From: Mesorhizobium sp. WSM4306
GTDB taxonomy: Bacteria; Pseudomonadota; Alphaproteobacteria; Rhizobiales; Rhizobiaceae
DNA length: 64,000 nucleotides
NCBI RefSeq assembly: GCF_007003975.1
Contig: NZ_VFTC01000015.1
Location: 62,001 to 126,000, forward strand
Direction of reading: 5' to 3'
In this document: piece after piece, positions 34,913-43,221 of the stretch
Position numbering within the stretch: the first letter of the stretch is position 1
Layout: every line of letters begins with the position of its first letter
The notes under the pieces: generated by a model
Databases searched by the model: none
Seen by the model: the letters and a program-made list of their open reading frames with translations, nothing else
Told to the model about the DNA's origin: nothing
Translations under genes and position numbers: made by a program

Positions 34913-35118
34913 CAGCCTCCGACGAACCTGGCTGCGCGGGCGATCTTCTCTTCGTTGAGAAGGCAGACGGTCTTGAGCACCAGCCGCCTGGTTTCGGGAC
35001 GGACCTCGCGGCTGTTCTTCAGCGCGCGATGCACGGTGGCGGCGCCGAGTTCCGCCTTTTGCGCAATCTCACGGATGGTGCAAAGCCGTTCCATGCCGAG
35101 TGCCGCCTCGAATGCCAT
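34780..35118 (-). pseudogene. LacI-type helix-turn-helix remnant truncated by a repeat
   Basis: The 112-codon reading frame starts with a LacI-family DNA-binding domain: CTIREIAQKAELGAATVHRA, then the hinge-like REVRPETRRLVLKTV. After about residue 67 (FVGG) the frame passes into the repeat element at 34779-34912, and the remaining 40-odd residues are encoded by palindromic sequence. The whole sugar-binding domain of LacI proteins (about 270 residues) is missing. It may be a decayed regulator or, less likely, a stand-alone DNA-binding protein. The original gene may have regulated the nearby iolE or sugar genes. Confidence 0.65.
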
Positions 35119-35212
35119 ATCGCTCCTCCACCTGTATCAAGGCACGGCTTGCCGCCAGCCTCAAGCTGGAAACTCCGAAAATCCGACCTCCCAAGCCGGT
35201 GCCGAGAATTGC

Positions 35213-35252
35213 GCGATCCGCGCCGCCAGGGGAGGACGGCGGCGCGGATCGC
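35213..35252 (-). terminator. Strong hairpin downstream of iolE
   Basis: GCGATCCGCGCCGCC and GGCGGCGCGGATCGC form a perfect 15-bp stem with a 10-base loop, about 70 bases downstream of the iolE stop on the minus strand. There is no T-run, so it may be a factor-dependent or 3'-protecting structure. Confidence 0.55.
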
Positions 35253-35322
35253 CGGGCGCTTTCGCGTCGCTACCCTACCGAGGCGCGCGCCCAGCCGGCC
35301 AACCACCAGCCCCCGGCGGTGG

Positions 35323-36234
35323 TCAGGCCAAGTCTCGTGTCGCTACCTCAAACCCGGCCTTGCGGGCCGTGGCGAGAAGCGAAGCGTAACCCTTCGTGGC
35401 ATAGGTCAAGGGATTTGCCTTGGCCGGGTCCTGTTCGGCCTCGACGACGATCCATCCTTCGAAGCCGCGCTTGGCCAGCGGCTTCAGCAGCGACAGGAAG
35501 TCGACAGAACCATCGCCGGGCACGGTGAAGATCCCTTCCATCACAGCCGCCATGAAACTCATGTCCTCGCGCCGTGCCTTTTCGAGCACGGGCATGCGGA
35601 CGTCCTTGCAGTGGAAGTGCACGATGCGATCGAGATGCCGGTTCAGGAGCAAGGCCGGGTCGCCGCCCGAAAACAGGCAATGGCCGGTATCGAACAGCAG
35701 GCCGACGCTTTTGCCGGTCGTAGCCATCAGCCTGTCGACCTCGTCGTCGGTCTCGACGATGGTGCCCATATGGTGGTGGAAAGCCATGCCGACGCCGAAG
35801 GCGGCCATGCGGTCGGCGAGCTCAGTCAGCTTCTCGCCATAGGCGGCCCATTCGCCATCGGCGAGTCGCGGCCGCTGCGAGATTGGGGCAAAAATGCCGT
35901 CATGACGGCCGCGCGACGTGTCGGCATAGACGACGAGTTTGGCGCCGAGGTCGCGCAGCAGGGTCAGATGCGGGGTAATGGCAGCGAATTCCTCGTCGAC
36001 CGTGCGGTCGAGAATGCGGCCGTCATACCAGCCGGAGACGAGCTCCAGCCCATAGGACGACAGCATCGCCCCAAGCTCGTCGCTTCGCCTGGGAAATTTG
36101 CCGCCGAGCTCGGTGCCGCGATAGCCGGCCTGCCTGGTTTCCGACAGGCAGGTCTCGAGCGGCGTGTCGCCGCCGAGTTCGGGAACATCGTCATTGCTCC
36201 AGGTAATGGGATTGATGCCGATCTTGACCGTCAT
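35323..36234 (-). CDS. iolE: Myo-inosose-2 dehydratase
   Basis: IolE dehydrates 2-keto-myo-inositol to a diketo compound in inositol catabolism. The 303-residue TIM-barrel protein opens KIGINPITWSNDDVPELGG, a highly characteristic IolE start. It contains AFHHHMGTIVETDDEVDRL, LLFDTGHCLFSGGDP and HFHCKDVRM, supplying the metal ligands. The ATG at 36234 matches the family start. No other iol genes are next to it, so the pathway's remaining genes are elsewhere or the enzyme has a related substrate. Confidence 0.9.
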   Translation of the reverse strand: MTVKIGINPITWSNDDVPELGGDTPLETCLSETRQAGYRGTELGGKFPRRSDELGAMLSSYGLELVSGWYDGRILDRTVDEEFAAITPHLTLLRDLGAKLVVYADTSRGRHDGIFAPISQRPRLADGEWAAYGEKLTELADRMAAFGVGMAFHHHMGTIVETDDEVDRLMATTGKSVGLLFDTGHCLFSGGDPALLLNRHLDRIVHFHCKDVRMPVLEKARREDMSFMAAVMEGIFTVPGDGSVDFLSLLKPLAKRGFEGWIVVEAEQDPAKANPLTYATKGYASLLATARKAGFEVATRDLA

Positions 36235-36346
36235 GCCGCCACTTTGCAGGCTTGGGGAACGCAATGCCGAGGCTGGCAAACTGGAGGGAAAGAGGACCTG
36301 TCACTAGGTCCAGTTCAAGCAAATTTGGCGGAGCCAATTGTGAGGA

Positions 36347-36634
36347 CTAGTCCTGCTCCGGCCGACCGAAGGCGACGCGCAGTTCGTCCTTGGCATCCTC
36401 AAGCACTTTCCGGCGGGCCTGCGGGAGGTTCTTGCCGGCGCGGTTGATGTAGAAATTCAGCATCGACATCGCCGACTGGAACGGCTCGGCCTTGCGCCGG
36501 TCGCTGTGCTCGGCCGAGCGTTTGAGCGAAGCCGCGATCTTTTTGGGGTCGTCGGCTTCGAAGATGTGCTCCTCAAGGTCCATCGCATTGCTGTGCTCGG
36601 TCACCTCGGCTGACCATTTTTTCTTCGCGGTCAT
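36347..36634 (-). CDS. DUF3175 family protein
   Basis: A small basic protein of 95 residues beginning MTAKKKWSAEVTEHSNAMDL, with SLKRSAEHSDRRKAEPFQSAM and MLNFYINRAGKNLP. This matches DUF3175, a short conserved family of unknown function in Proteobacteria. AAGGAG lies 6 bases before the ATG at 36634. It is divergent from the MFS gene. Confidence 0.8.
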   Translation of the reverse strand: MTAKKKWSAEVTEHSNAMDLEEHIFEADDPKKIAASLKRSAEHSDRRKAEPFQSAMSMLNFYINRAGKNLPQARRKVLEDAKDELRVAFGRPEQD

Positions 36635-36796
36635 GGCAAACTCCTTTCGTCGAAAACTCGGCACGGCGTTGTCGGTTCCGAAGAAATCTGCCTGGCCGCT
36701 GGAGCCACCGATCGGGCCACTGTGGCGCTGCCCGTCGCCGCGAATGCGCCGATAGTGGCGCTGGTCGACTTCCCGGAACCGCGGACAGGAAACGCC

Positions 36797-38029
36797 TTGA
36801 CCCCCATCATCGCCAACCCGGCGAGCAACCCTGGCATCGACAGCTCCTATGCCTGGATGCGGCTTGCCATCTCGATGCTGCTGGCGACGATCGGCGCCGT
36901 CGGCATGTGGGCCGTCGTGGTGGTGTTGCCGGCCGTGCAGGCCGAATTCGGCGTTGACCGCGGGGCGGCATCAATGCCCTACACCGCAACCATGGTGGGC
37001 TTTGCCGCCGGCAACGTGCTGGTCGGCCGCGCCATCGACCGCATGGGCTATTGGATCCCGGCGCTGATCTCCTCGGTGGCACTCGCCGCCGGACTGCTGC
37101 TCGCGGCGGCGTCGACGTCGATCCTGCAATTCACTCTTGCCCAGGGAGTGCTGATCGGCCTTGGCTCATCGGTGATCTTCGGACCGTTGATCGCCGATAT
37201 TTCGCACTGGTTCAACCGTCGTCGCGGCGTCGCCGTCACGGCGGCGGCCGCGGGCAATTATCTCGCCGGAGCGCTGTGGCCAACCATCATGCCGACGCTG
37301 ATCAAGGCGGAAGGCTGGCGCTTCACCTATGCCGCCATCGGCGTCTTTTGTCTGGTCACCATGATACCGCTGGTGTTGTTGCTACAGCGCCGCGCTCCCG
37401 ACGCGGCACAGGCCGGCTCGCCTGGAAGCCGGCCTGTGCAGCCGATTTCAATCTCGCCGGCGGCATTACAGGTGCTGCTGGTCATCGCCGGTCTCGGCTG
37501 CTGCGTGGCGATGTCCATGCCGCAGGTGCACATCGTCGCCTATTGCATGGATCTCGGCTACGGCATCGCGCATGGCGCCGACATGCTGTCGATCATGATG
37601 GCCGCGGGCGTCGTCAGCCGGCTCGCCTCCGGCTTTGTCGCCGACCGCATCGGCGGCGTGAAAACCCTGCTTATCGGTTCCGTGCTGCAATGCCTGTCGC
37701 TGCTGTTCTATATCCCGTTCGACGGGCTCGCCTCGCTCTATGTCGTGTCGCTGGTGTTCGGCCTGTCGCAAGGCGGCATCGTGCCTTGCTATGCTATCAT
37801 CGTGCGCGAATACCTGCCCGCCAAGGAGGCCGGCCAGCGTATCGGCATCGTCATGATGGCGACGATCTTCGGCATGGCGATCGGTGGCTGGATGTCGGGC
37901 TGGATCTACGATCTGACCGGCTCCTACGCCGCGGCCTTCCTCAACGGGATCGCGTGGAACCTGGTCAACGTGGCGGCTATCCTTTTGCTGATGTGGAGGG
38001 CCGGGCGCCCGGCCATGGTTGCGGCCTGA
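36797..38029 (+). CDS. MFS transporter
   Basis: Inner-membrane permease of about 410 residues with twelve hydrophobic spans and the MFS loop VGRAIDRMGYW after helix 2, repeated as FVADRIGGVK in the second half. It resembles monocarboxylate/oxalate-type (OFA-like) carriers. The start is uncertain: TTG at 36797 has AGGAAA upstream and gives the family-like length; a GTG at 36722 would add 25 residues. Substrate unknown. Confidence 0.8.
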   Translation: MTPIIANPASNPGIDSSYAWMRLAISMLLATIGAVGMWAVVVVLPAVQAEFGVDRGAASMPYTATMVGFAAGNVLVGRAIDRMGYWIPALISSVALAAGLLLAAASTSILQFTLAQGVLIGLGSSVIFGPLIADISHWFNRRRGVAVTAAAAGNYLAGALWPTIMPTLIKAEGWRFTYAAIGVFCLVTMIPLVLLLQRRAPDAAQAGSPGSRPVQPISISPAALQVLLVIAGLGCCVAMSMPQVHIVAYCMDLGYGIAHGADMLSIMMAAGVVSRLASGFVADRIGGVKTLLIGSVLQCLSLLFYIPFDGLASLYVVSLVFGLSQGGIVPCYAIIVREYLPAKEAGQRIGIVMMATIFGMAIGGWMSGWIYDLTGSYAAAFLNGIAWNLVNVAAILLLMWRAGRPAMVAA

Positions 38030-38184
38030 AAGACTTCAGCCGGCGAGGCCGCAACCCGCCGTCGGCTTGACAATCGTCAGTTGCTGCGCGACGCCAAGCT
38101 GGCATGGCCTAGTTGGGGAAGCCGGACAAACATGGCGACAGAGACGACGAAGTCGCAATCGCGCGCGGCGCAGAGGGCAGGGCC

Positions 38185-39213
38185 GTGACCAAGCCGCGCT
38201 CGCGCCGCGGCGGCGGCCGCCCGACGATCGCCGATGTCGCGCGCAAGGCCGGCGTCGGCGCCATCACCGTGTCGCGAGCGCTTCGCGAACCCGACCGCGT
38301 CAGCCAGGATTTGCGCCGCCAGATCCAGGCCGCGGTCGAGGAGCTCGGTTATGTCCCGGATCCCAATGCGCGGGCGCTGGCCTCGGCGCGCGCCGATGTG
38401 TTCGGCGTGCTGGTGCCGTCGCTGACCAACAACGTCTTCGCCGAAGTGGTGCGCGGCATCTATGACAGCCTGTCGGACGGCCCGTTCCGCGTCCAGCTTG
38501 GCAACACCCATTATTCCGGCCTCGAGGAGGAGCGGCTGCTGCAGGTGTTCGCACCGCAGCGCCCGGCGGCGCTGATCGTGGCCGGCATCGACCAGACGCC
38601 GACCTCGCGAAAGCTGCTGGAGAGCGCGGGCTGTCCGGTGGTGCAGGTGATGGAGACCGGGCCCGATCCGGTCGACATGCTGGTCGGCTTCTCGCATTTC
38701 GACGGCGGCAGGACAGCGACCGAGCATCTGATCAAGTCGGGCTACCGGCGGATCGGCTTCATCGGCGCGCGTATGGATCCGCGCTCGCAGCGGCGCCTTG
38801 CCGGCTATCGGGCGGCGATGGAGAAGGCCGGCCTGTTCGACCCGCGGCTGATCACCACCACGCCGCTGTTGTCCAGCGTGACGCTCGGCCGCGAGCTGCT
38901 TCGCGATGCGCTGGCCAAGATGCCGGCGCTCGACGGCGTCTTCTGCAACAATGACGATATCGCGCTCGGCGTTTTGTTCGAATGCCATAGCGCCGCACTC
39001 GACGTGCCGAAGACAATCGGCATTGTCGGCTTCAACGATCTCGAGATGATGCAGGCGGCGTTCCCGCCGCTCACCAGCATCCGCACGCCTCGCTATGAAA
39101 TCGGACGTCGGTCTGTTGCCATGGCGCTGGCGGCGATCGCCGGGCGAAGGCCTGAGCAGCGGGTCATCGATCTTGGTTTCGAGCTCAAGCCCCGCGAGAG
39201 CACGGCACGCTGA
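38185..39213 (+). CDS. LacI-family transcriptional regulator (gluconate-type)
   Basis: A 342-residue repressor with an N-terminal helix-turn-helix (about 12-35: PTIADVARKAGVGAITVSRA), the hinge helix LGYVPDPNARALAS and a periplasmic-binding-like effector domain with GFNDLEMMQAAFPPLTSIRTP. It resembles GntR repressors of gluconate use. GTG at 38185 with AGGG upstream is preferred over a TTG at 38113. It lies just before the transport/gluconokinase operon, and a perfect palindrome at 39257-39272 is its likely operator. Confidence 0.87.
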   Translation: MTKPRSRRGGGRPTIADVARKAGVGAITVSRALREPDRVSQDLRRQIQAAVEELGYVPDPNARALASARADVFGVLVPSLTNNVFAEVVRGIYDSLSDGPFRVQLGNTHYSGLEEERLLQVFAPQRPAALIVAGIDQTPTSRKLLESAGCPVVQVMETGPDPVDMLVGFSHFDGGRTATEHLIKSGYRRIGFIGARMDPRSQRRLAGYRAAMEKAGLFDPRLITTTPLLSSVTLGRELLRDALAKMPALDGVFCNNDDIALGVLFECHSAALDVPKTIGIVGFNDLEMMQAAFPPLTSIRTPRYEIGRRSVAMALAAIAGRRPEQRVIDLGFELKPRESTAR

Positions 39214-39256
39214 ACACGCTTTGGCGACCTCAGCAAATGGTGCTTTACACAATGTC

Positions 39257-39272
39257 ATGGTAGCGCTACCAT
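39257..39272. promoter_or_regulatory. LacI-family operator, perfect 16-bp palindrome
   Basis: ATGGTAGCGCTACCAT has the central CG and even symmetry of LacI/GalR-family operators. It lies 44 bases after the LacI gene and about 215 bases before the binding-protein gene, in the control region of the gluconate-type operon. Confidence 0.75.
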
Positions 39273-39309
39273 TTTTATCAGGCAGGCATTGTGGTTGAGG
39301 AGCCACGCC

Positions 39310-39356
39310 TGTTTATTATACATAAGCAACAGCTCATGCTTGTTTATTATGTATAA
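39310..39356. promoter_or_regulatory. AT-rich paired repeat with sigma-70-like -10 box
   Basis: TGTTTATTATACATAA (39310-39325) and TGTTTATTATGTATAA (39341-39356) are direct repeats spaced 31 bp, about three helical turns. Their inner TTATACATAA and TTATGTATAA are also reverse complements of each other. The second copy contains TATAAT at 39352-39357. This stretch is strikingly AT-rich for the window and probably contains the operon promoter and a second regulator site. Confidence 0.5.
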
Positions 39357-39487
39357 TATGCTAGGTTTCGTTTCTCGCCCGTGAAGCGGCGAGGGGGAGG
39401 GGATCGGGCCGGCTTCGGGCCCTTGAGACGTGCCGCCATAGCCACGACAAACAGCATCAAGCAGAACTGCAAACGGGAGGAATATCG

Positions 39488-40612
39488 ATGATCAAGTCAT
39501 TCGTTGGCGGCATCGTTGCCGCCACTGCATTCGTCATGTTGAGTTCGTCGGCGATGGCCGGCCCTGAAGTCGTCAAGGGACCAGCGGCCGAGCCCGACTG
39601 CTTCGCGCCGTGGGCGGCCGATACACAGTTCTTCAAATTCCCTAAGAAGGAAGGCCCATACCGCATCGCGCTCGCCAACGGCTATATTGCCAACACCTGG
39701 CGCATCCAGATGATCCAGACGGCCAAGGCCTATGCTGCGCAGAAGGACGTCGCGGCAAAATTGAAGGAATTCAAGGTCGTATCGACCGGCGAGGATGTGC
39801 CGGCGCAAATCTCGGCGATCAACAACTTCATCGATTCCGGTTTTGACGCCATCGTCGTCAACGCGCAGAATCCGACCGCCTTCGGGCCGGTCATCAAACG
39901 CGCCAAGGAAGCCGGCGTCGTGCTGGTCGCCTTCGACAACATCCTCGACACCAAGGACGCCATCAACGTCAACGTCGACCAGAAGGGTCTTGGCGCGCTG
40001 TGGGGCAAATGGCTAATCGACCATATACCGGATGGCGGCAAGATACTTGAAGTGCGCGGCGTTGCCGGCACGTCGGTCGATACCGACCGCCACAACGGCA
40101 TCCATGAGGCCTTCGACGCCTCGGGCAAAAAATGGGACGTCACCGAGGTCGCCGGCAAGTGGGATGATCCGACAGCGCAGAAGGTCACTGCCGACGCGAT
40201 CGCCACCAATGGTCCGTTCGTCGGCATCACCGGCCAGGGCGGCGACACCGGCATCGTTCAGGCGATGATCGACGCCAAGCATCCGTTCGTGCCGTTTGGC
40301 GGCGAAACCGAGAACGGTTTCCGCAAATTCTGCGCGGCGCACGCGGCGGACGGCCTGAAATGCTCCTCGGCCGGCACCGGCCCTGCCCAGGTCGCGGTCG
40401 CCATCAAGACGGCGATCGCCGCACTTGAGGGTCAGGTCGTACCGCAATCGGTCAAGCTGCCGCTCGCCATCGTCGAGGATCCGAACTTCAAGGAAGGCCA
40501 GGACTACTTCCCTGACCAGTCCGACAATTTCTTCGTCGGCAATTCCTTCCCGACCTGCGGCATCAATTTCACCGCGCAGGAAATCATGGGGCAGACCAAG
40601 GCGGACCAATAG
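39488..40612 (+). CDS. Sugar ABC transporter substrate-binding protein (gluconate-type operon)
   Basis: Periplasmic binding protein of 374 residues with the signal peptide MIKSFVGGIVAATAFVMLSS ending at AMA-GP. The mature domain has IALANGYIANTWRIQMIQ and FDAIVVNAQNP, typical of ribose-family binders. GGGAGGA lies 7 bases before the ATG at 39488. It is followed by a strong hairpin and then the ATPase, two permeases and gluconokinase, which makes gluconate or a related sugar acid the likely ligand. Confidence 0.9.
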   Translation: MIKSFVGGIVAATAFVMLSSSAMAGPEVVKGPAAEPDCFAPWAADTQFFKFPKKEGPYRIALANGYIANTWRIQMIQTAKAYAAQKDVAAKLKEFKVVSTGEDVPAQISAINNFIDSGFDAIVVNAQNPTAFGPVIKRAKEAGVVLVAFDNILDTKDAINVNVDQKGLGALWGKWLIDHIPDGGKILEVRGVAGTSVDTDRHNGIHEAFDASGKKWDVTEVAGKWDDPTAQKVTADAIATNGPFVGITGQGGDTGIVQAMIDAKHPFVPFGGETENGFRKFCAAHAADGLKCSSAGTGPAQVAVAIKTAIAALEGQVVPQSVKLPLAIVEDPNFKEGQDYFPDQSDNFFVGNSFPTCGINFTAQEIMGQTKADQ

Positions 40613-40620
40613 GCTGCACA

Positions 40621-40652
40621 TTCGGCGCCGCGGGATGCTCCGCGGCGCCGAA
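40621..40652 (+). terminator. Strong hairpin after the binding-protein gene
   Basis: TTCGGCGCCGCGG and CCGCGGCGCCGAA form a perfect 13-bp stem with a 6-base loop, 8 bases after the stop codon and 41 bases before the ATPase gene. There is no T-run. It likely protects the binding-protein mRNA or reduces read-through. Confidence 0.65.
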
Positions 40653-40693
40653 CCACTTGCCATCCCAACCCATAAAACTGCCCCGGAGGGCTG

Positions 40694-42244
40694 ATGGACG
40701 GTGCGGTTCCACTCTTTCGCATGGAAGGCATTTCCAAGCGCTATGGCGGCGTGCGTGCGCTGGAGAAGGCCGAACTTTCGGTCACGTCAGGCAGCATCCA
40801 CGGCATCCTCGGCGAAAATGGCGCCGGCAAATCGACGCTGATCAAGGTCATGGCCGGCGTGGTGGCGCCCGACGAGGGGTCCATGACGCTGGACGGGCGT
40901 GAGGTCAGCTTTGCCTCGCCGGCCGCCGCCAACCAGGCCGGCATCGTCTGCATCTTCCAGGAACTGTCGCTGGTCCCCGAACTCAGCGTCGCCGACAACA
41001 TCGTCATTTCCGATCCGCCGACCCGGTTCGGCATGATCGATCGCAGGGCGCAGCGCCGCATTGCCGAAGAAGCCCTTGCCCGCGCGGGTGCGGCCGACAT
41101 TCATCCGCTGGCGCTGGTCAAGGATCTTCCCCTTTCAAGACGGCAGATGGTCGAGATCGCCAAAGCATTGGCGAGGAAGCCGCGCATCCTGATCCTCGAC
41201 GAGGCGACGTCGGCGCTGGCTGCCGCCGATGTCGCCAAGATCTTCGCGGTGCTGAAGCGGTTGCGTGAGGAAGGGCTGGCGCTGCTCTACATATCGCACC
41301 GGATGAACGAGATCGCGGAACTCGCCGACCAGTGCACGGTGTTTCGCAACGGCCGCAATGTCGCTAGCTATGCCGCCGGTTCCAAGAGCGACAATGAGGT
41401 CGTCGAGCTGATGATCGGGCGAGAATACAGCCATATTTTTCCGCCCAAGCCAGTGCGCCTGCCGGCTACTGCTGTCCCGGTGCTCGAAGCGCGCAACCTG
41501 TCGTGGACAGACCGGCTGGACAATGTCTCGCTGACCGTCGCGGCTGGCGAGGTGGTGGGTCTCGGCGGCCTCGACGGCCAGGGCCAGCGCGAGTTGCTGC
41601 TTGCCTTCTTCGGCGTGCTGCGCGGTCGCTCCGGAGAGATACTGATCGATGGCAAGCCGGTGGCGATCGCCAGCCCGGCGGCGGCGCGCGACGACCGGAT
41701 CGGCATGGCGCTGATCCCCGAGGATCGCAAGACGGAAGGGTTGATGCTGCCGATGACGGTGCGCGAAAACCTGTCCTTCGCGGCTCTCGACCGGCTGTCC
41801 AAAGGCGGGATCATCGACCGCGCCGCCGAACAGCGGCTGATCGACGACATGGTGGGGCTGCTGGCGATCAAGACGGCGGGCCTCGACATTCCGGTCGGCG
41901 CGCTGTCGGGCGGCAACCAGCAGAAGGTCGTCATCGCCAAATGGCTGATGCGCCAGCCGCGCATCATCCTGCTCAACGACCCGACGCGCGGTATCGATGT
42001 CGGCACCAAGCAGGAGCTGTACCAACTGTTGCGCAAGCTTGCGGACGCGGGTGCCGCTATCCTGTTCTACTCAACCGACTATGACGAGCTGATCGGCTGC
42101 TGCGACCGGGTGCTGGTGCTCTATGACGGCGCGGTCAAGCGAGAGCTGGTCGGCGCCGAGATCACCGAACGGGCGCTGATCGCCAGCGCGCTCAACATCC
42201 ATGGCGGCGACGCCGCCACCCCCAGGCACGGAGCGGACGCGTGA
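40694..42244 (+). CDS. Sugar ABC transporter ATP-binding protein, two-domain RbsA/MglA type
   Basis: A 516-residue ATPase with two nucleotide-binding domains. The first has Walker A GENGAGKST, LPLSRRQM in place of a full signature, and Walker B RILILDEATSAL. The second has a degenerate P-loop (GLDGQGQRELL), the signature ALSGGNQQ and RIILLNDPTRGID. This asymmetry is normal for RbsA/MglA. The stop overlaps the GTG start of the first permease (GTGA). This operon thus differs from the two single-domain systems earlier in the window. Confidence 0.92.
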   Translation: MDGAVPLFRMEGISKRYGGVRALEKAELSVTSGSIHGILGENGAGKSTLIKVMAGVVAPDEGSMTLDGREVSFASPAAANQAGIVCIFQELSLVPELSVADNIVISDPPTRFGMIDRRAQRRIAEEALARAGAADIHPLALVKDLPLSRRQMVEIAKALARKPRILILDEATSALAAADVAKIFAVLKRLREEGLALLYISHRMNEIAELADQCTVFRNGRNVASYAAGSKSDNEVVELMIGREYSHIFPPKPVRLPATAVPVLEARNLSWTDRLDNVSLTVAAGEVVGLGGLDGQGQRELLLAFFGVLRGRSGEILIDGKPVAIASPAAARDDRIGMALIPEDRKTEGLMLPMTVRENLSFAALDRLSKGGIIDRAAEQRLIDDMVGLLAIKTAGLDIPVGALSGGNQQKVVIAKWLMRQPRIILLNDPTRGIDVGTKQELYQLLRKLADAGAAILFYSTDYDELIGCCDRVLVLYDGAVKRELVGAEITERALIASALNIHGGDAATPRHGADA

Positions 42245-43221
42245 AGGATTGGCGCTACTGGCTTGCCGAACAACGCGGAACGCTGCTGGCGTTCGCCATC
42301 TTCATCCTCATGTTCGCGATTTACACCGCGAACCATCCGGCGGGATTTACCGCCAATGTCGTGCAGACGGCCTCCAACAAGGGCGTGCTGCTCGCCTTCG
42401 TCGCCATGGCGCAGACGCTGGTGGTGATCACCGCCGGCATCGACCTTTCCGTCGGCATGATCTTCACGCTGACCAATTGCCTCGCCTCCTGGCTGGTCAT
42501 CGGCACCGGCCTCGAGACCGCCTTCGGCGTCGTCGCCGTGCTCGGCACCGGGCTGCTGTGCGGCGCGATCAATGGCGCCATTGTCATCTACGGCAGACTG
42601 CAGCCAATCGTGGCCACGATCGCCACGGGTGCCGTCTATTTCGGCATCGCACTGCTGCTCAGGCCGTTCCCGGGCGGGTCGGTCAATGAGGATCTGGCCG
42701 ATGCGCTCACCGGGCGCCTCTTCGGCGTGGTGCCGGCAAGCCTGGTCGCGCTGTTCGCCGTGGTGCTGATCGTCTGGGTGCCGTTCAGCCGTTCGGTGCT
42801 TGGCCGGGCCGCTTACGCAGCAGGCTCATCCGAGACGGCGGCCTACATGTCAGGTGTGCCGATCCGGCGCGGCAAGTTCGCCGCCTACGCGCTTGCCGGG
42901 CTGCTGGCGGCGATCGGCGGGCTGTTCCTGACCTTCTTCACCTATACGGGCGACGCGGCCTATGCCAGCGGCAACGCCTACACGCTGTTCTCGATCGCCG
43001 CCGTCGTGTTGGGAGGCGTTTCGCTGTTCGGCGGCAAAGGCAGCGCCATCGGGGCCATCTTCGGCGCGCTCGCCTTCCGCACCATCGGCGACCTGCTGTT
43101 CGTCTTCGATTTCGACCCGCTCTGGCAGCCGCTGTTCCAGGGCGTTATCCTGCTGATCGCGGTCAGCCTCGGCGCCTTCGCCCTGTTTCGGGTCCGCAAC
43201 CGGCTGGAGTGGTTCCTGTGA
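42241..43221 (+). CDS. Sugar ABC transporter permease 1
   Basis: RbsC-family membrane protein of 326 residues with the segment LVVITAGIDLSVGMIFTLTN and a C-terminal GGVSLFGGKGSAIGAIFGAL. It starts with GTG in the GTGA overlap with the ATPase gene. It probably forms a heterodimer with the second permease, which overlaps its stop in the same way. Confidence 0.9.
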   Translation: MKDWRYWLAEQRGTLLAFAIFILMFAIYTANHPAGFTANVVQTASNKGVLLAFVAMAQTLVVITAGIDLSVGMIFTLTNCLASWLVIGTGLETAFGVVAVLGTGLLCGAINGAIVIYGRLQPIVATIATGAVYFGIALLLRPFPGGSVNEDLADALTGRLFGVVPASLVALFAVVLIVWVPFSRSVLGRAAYAAGSSETAAYMSGVPIRRGKFAAYALAGLLAAIGGLFLTFFTYTGDAAYASGNAYTLFSIAAVVLGGVSLFGGKGSAIGAIFGALAFRTIGDLLFVFDFDPLWQPLFQGVILLIAVSLGAFALFRVRNRLEWFL

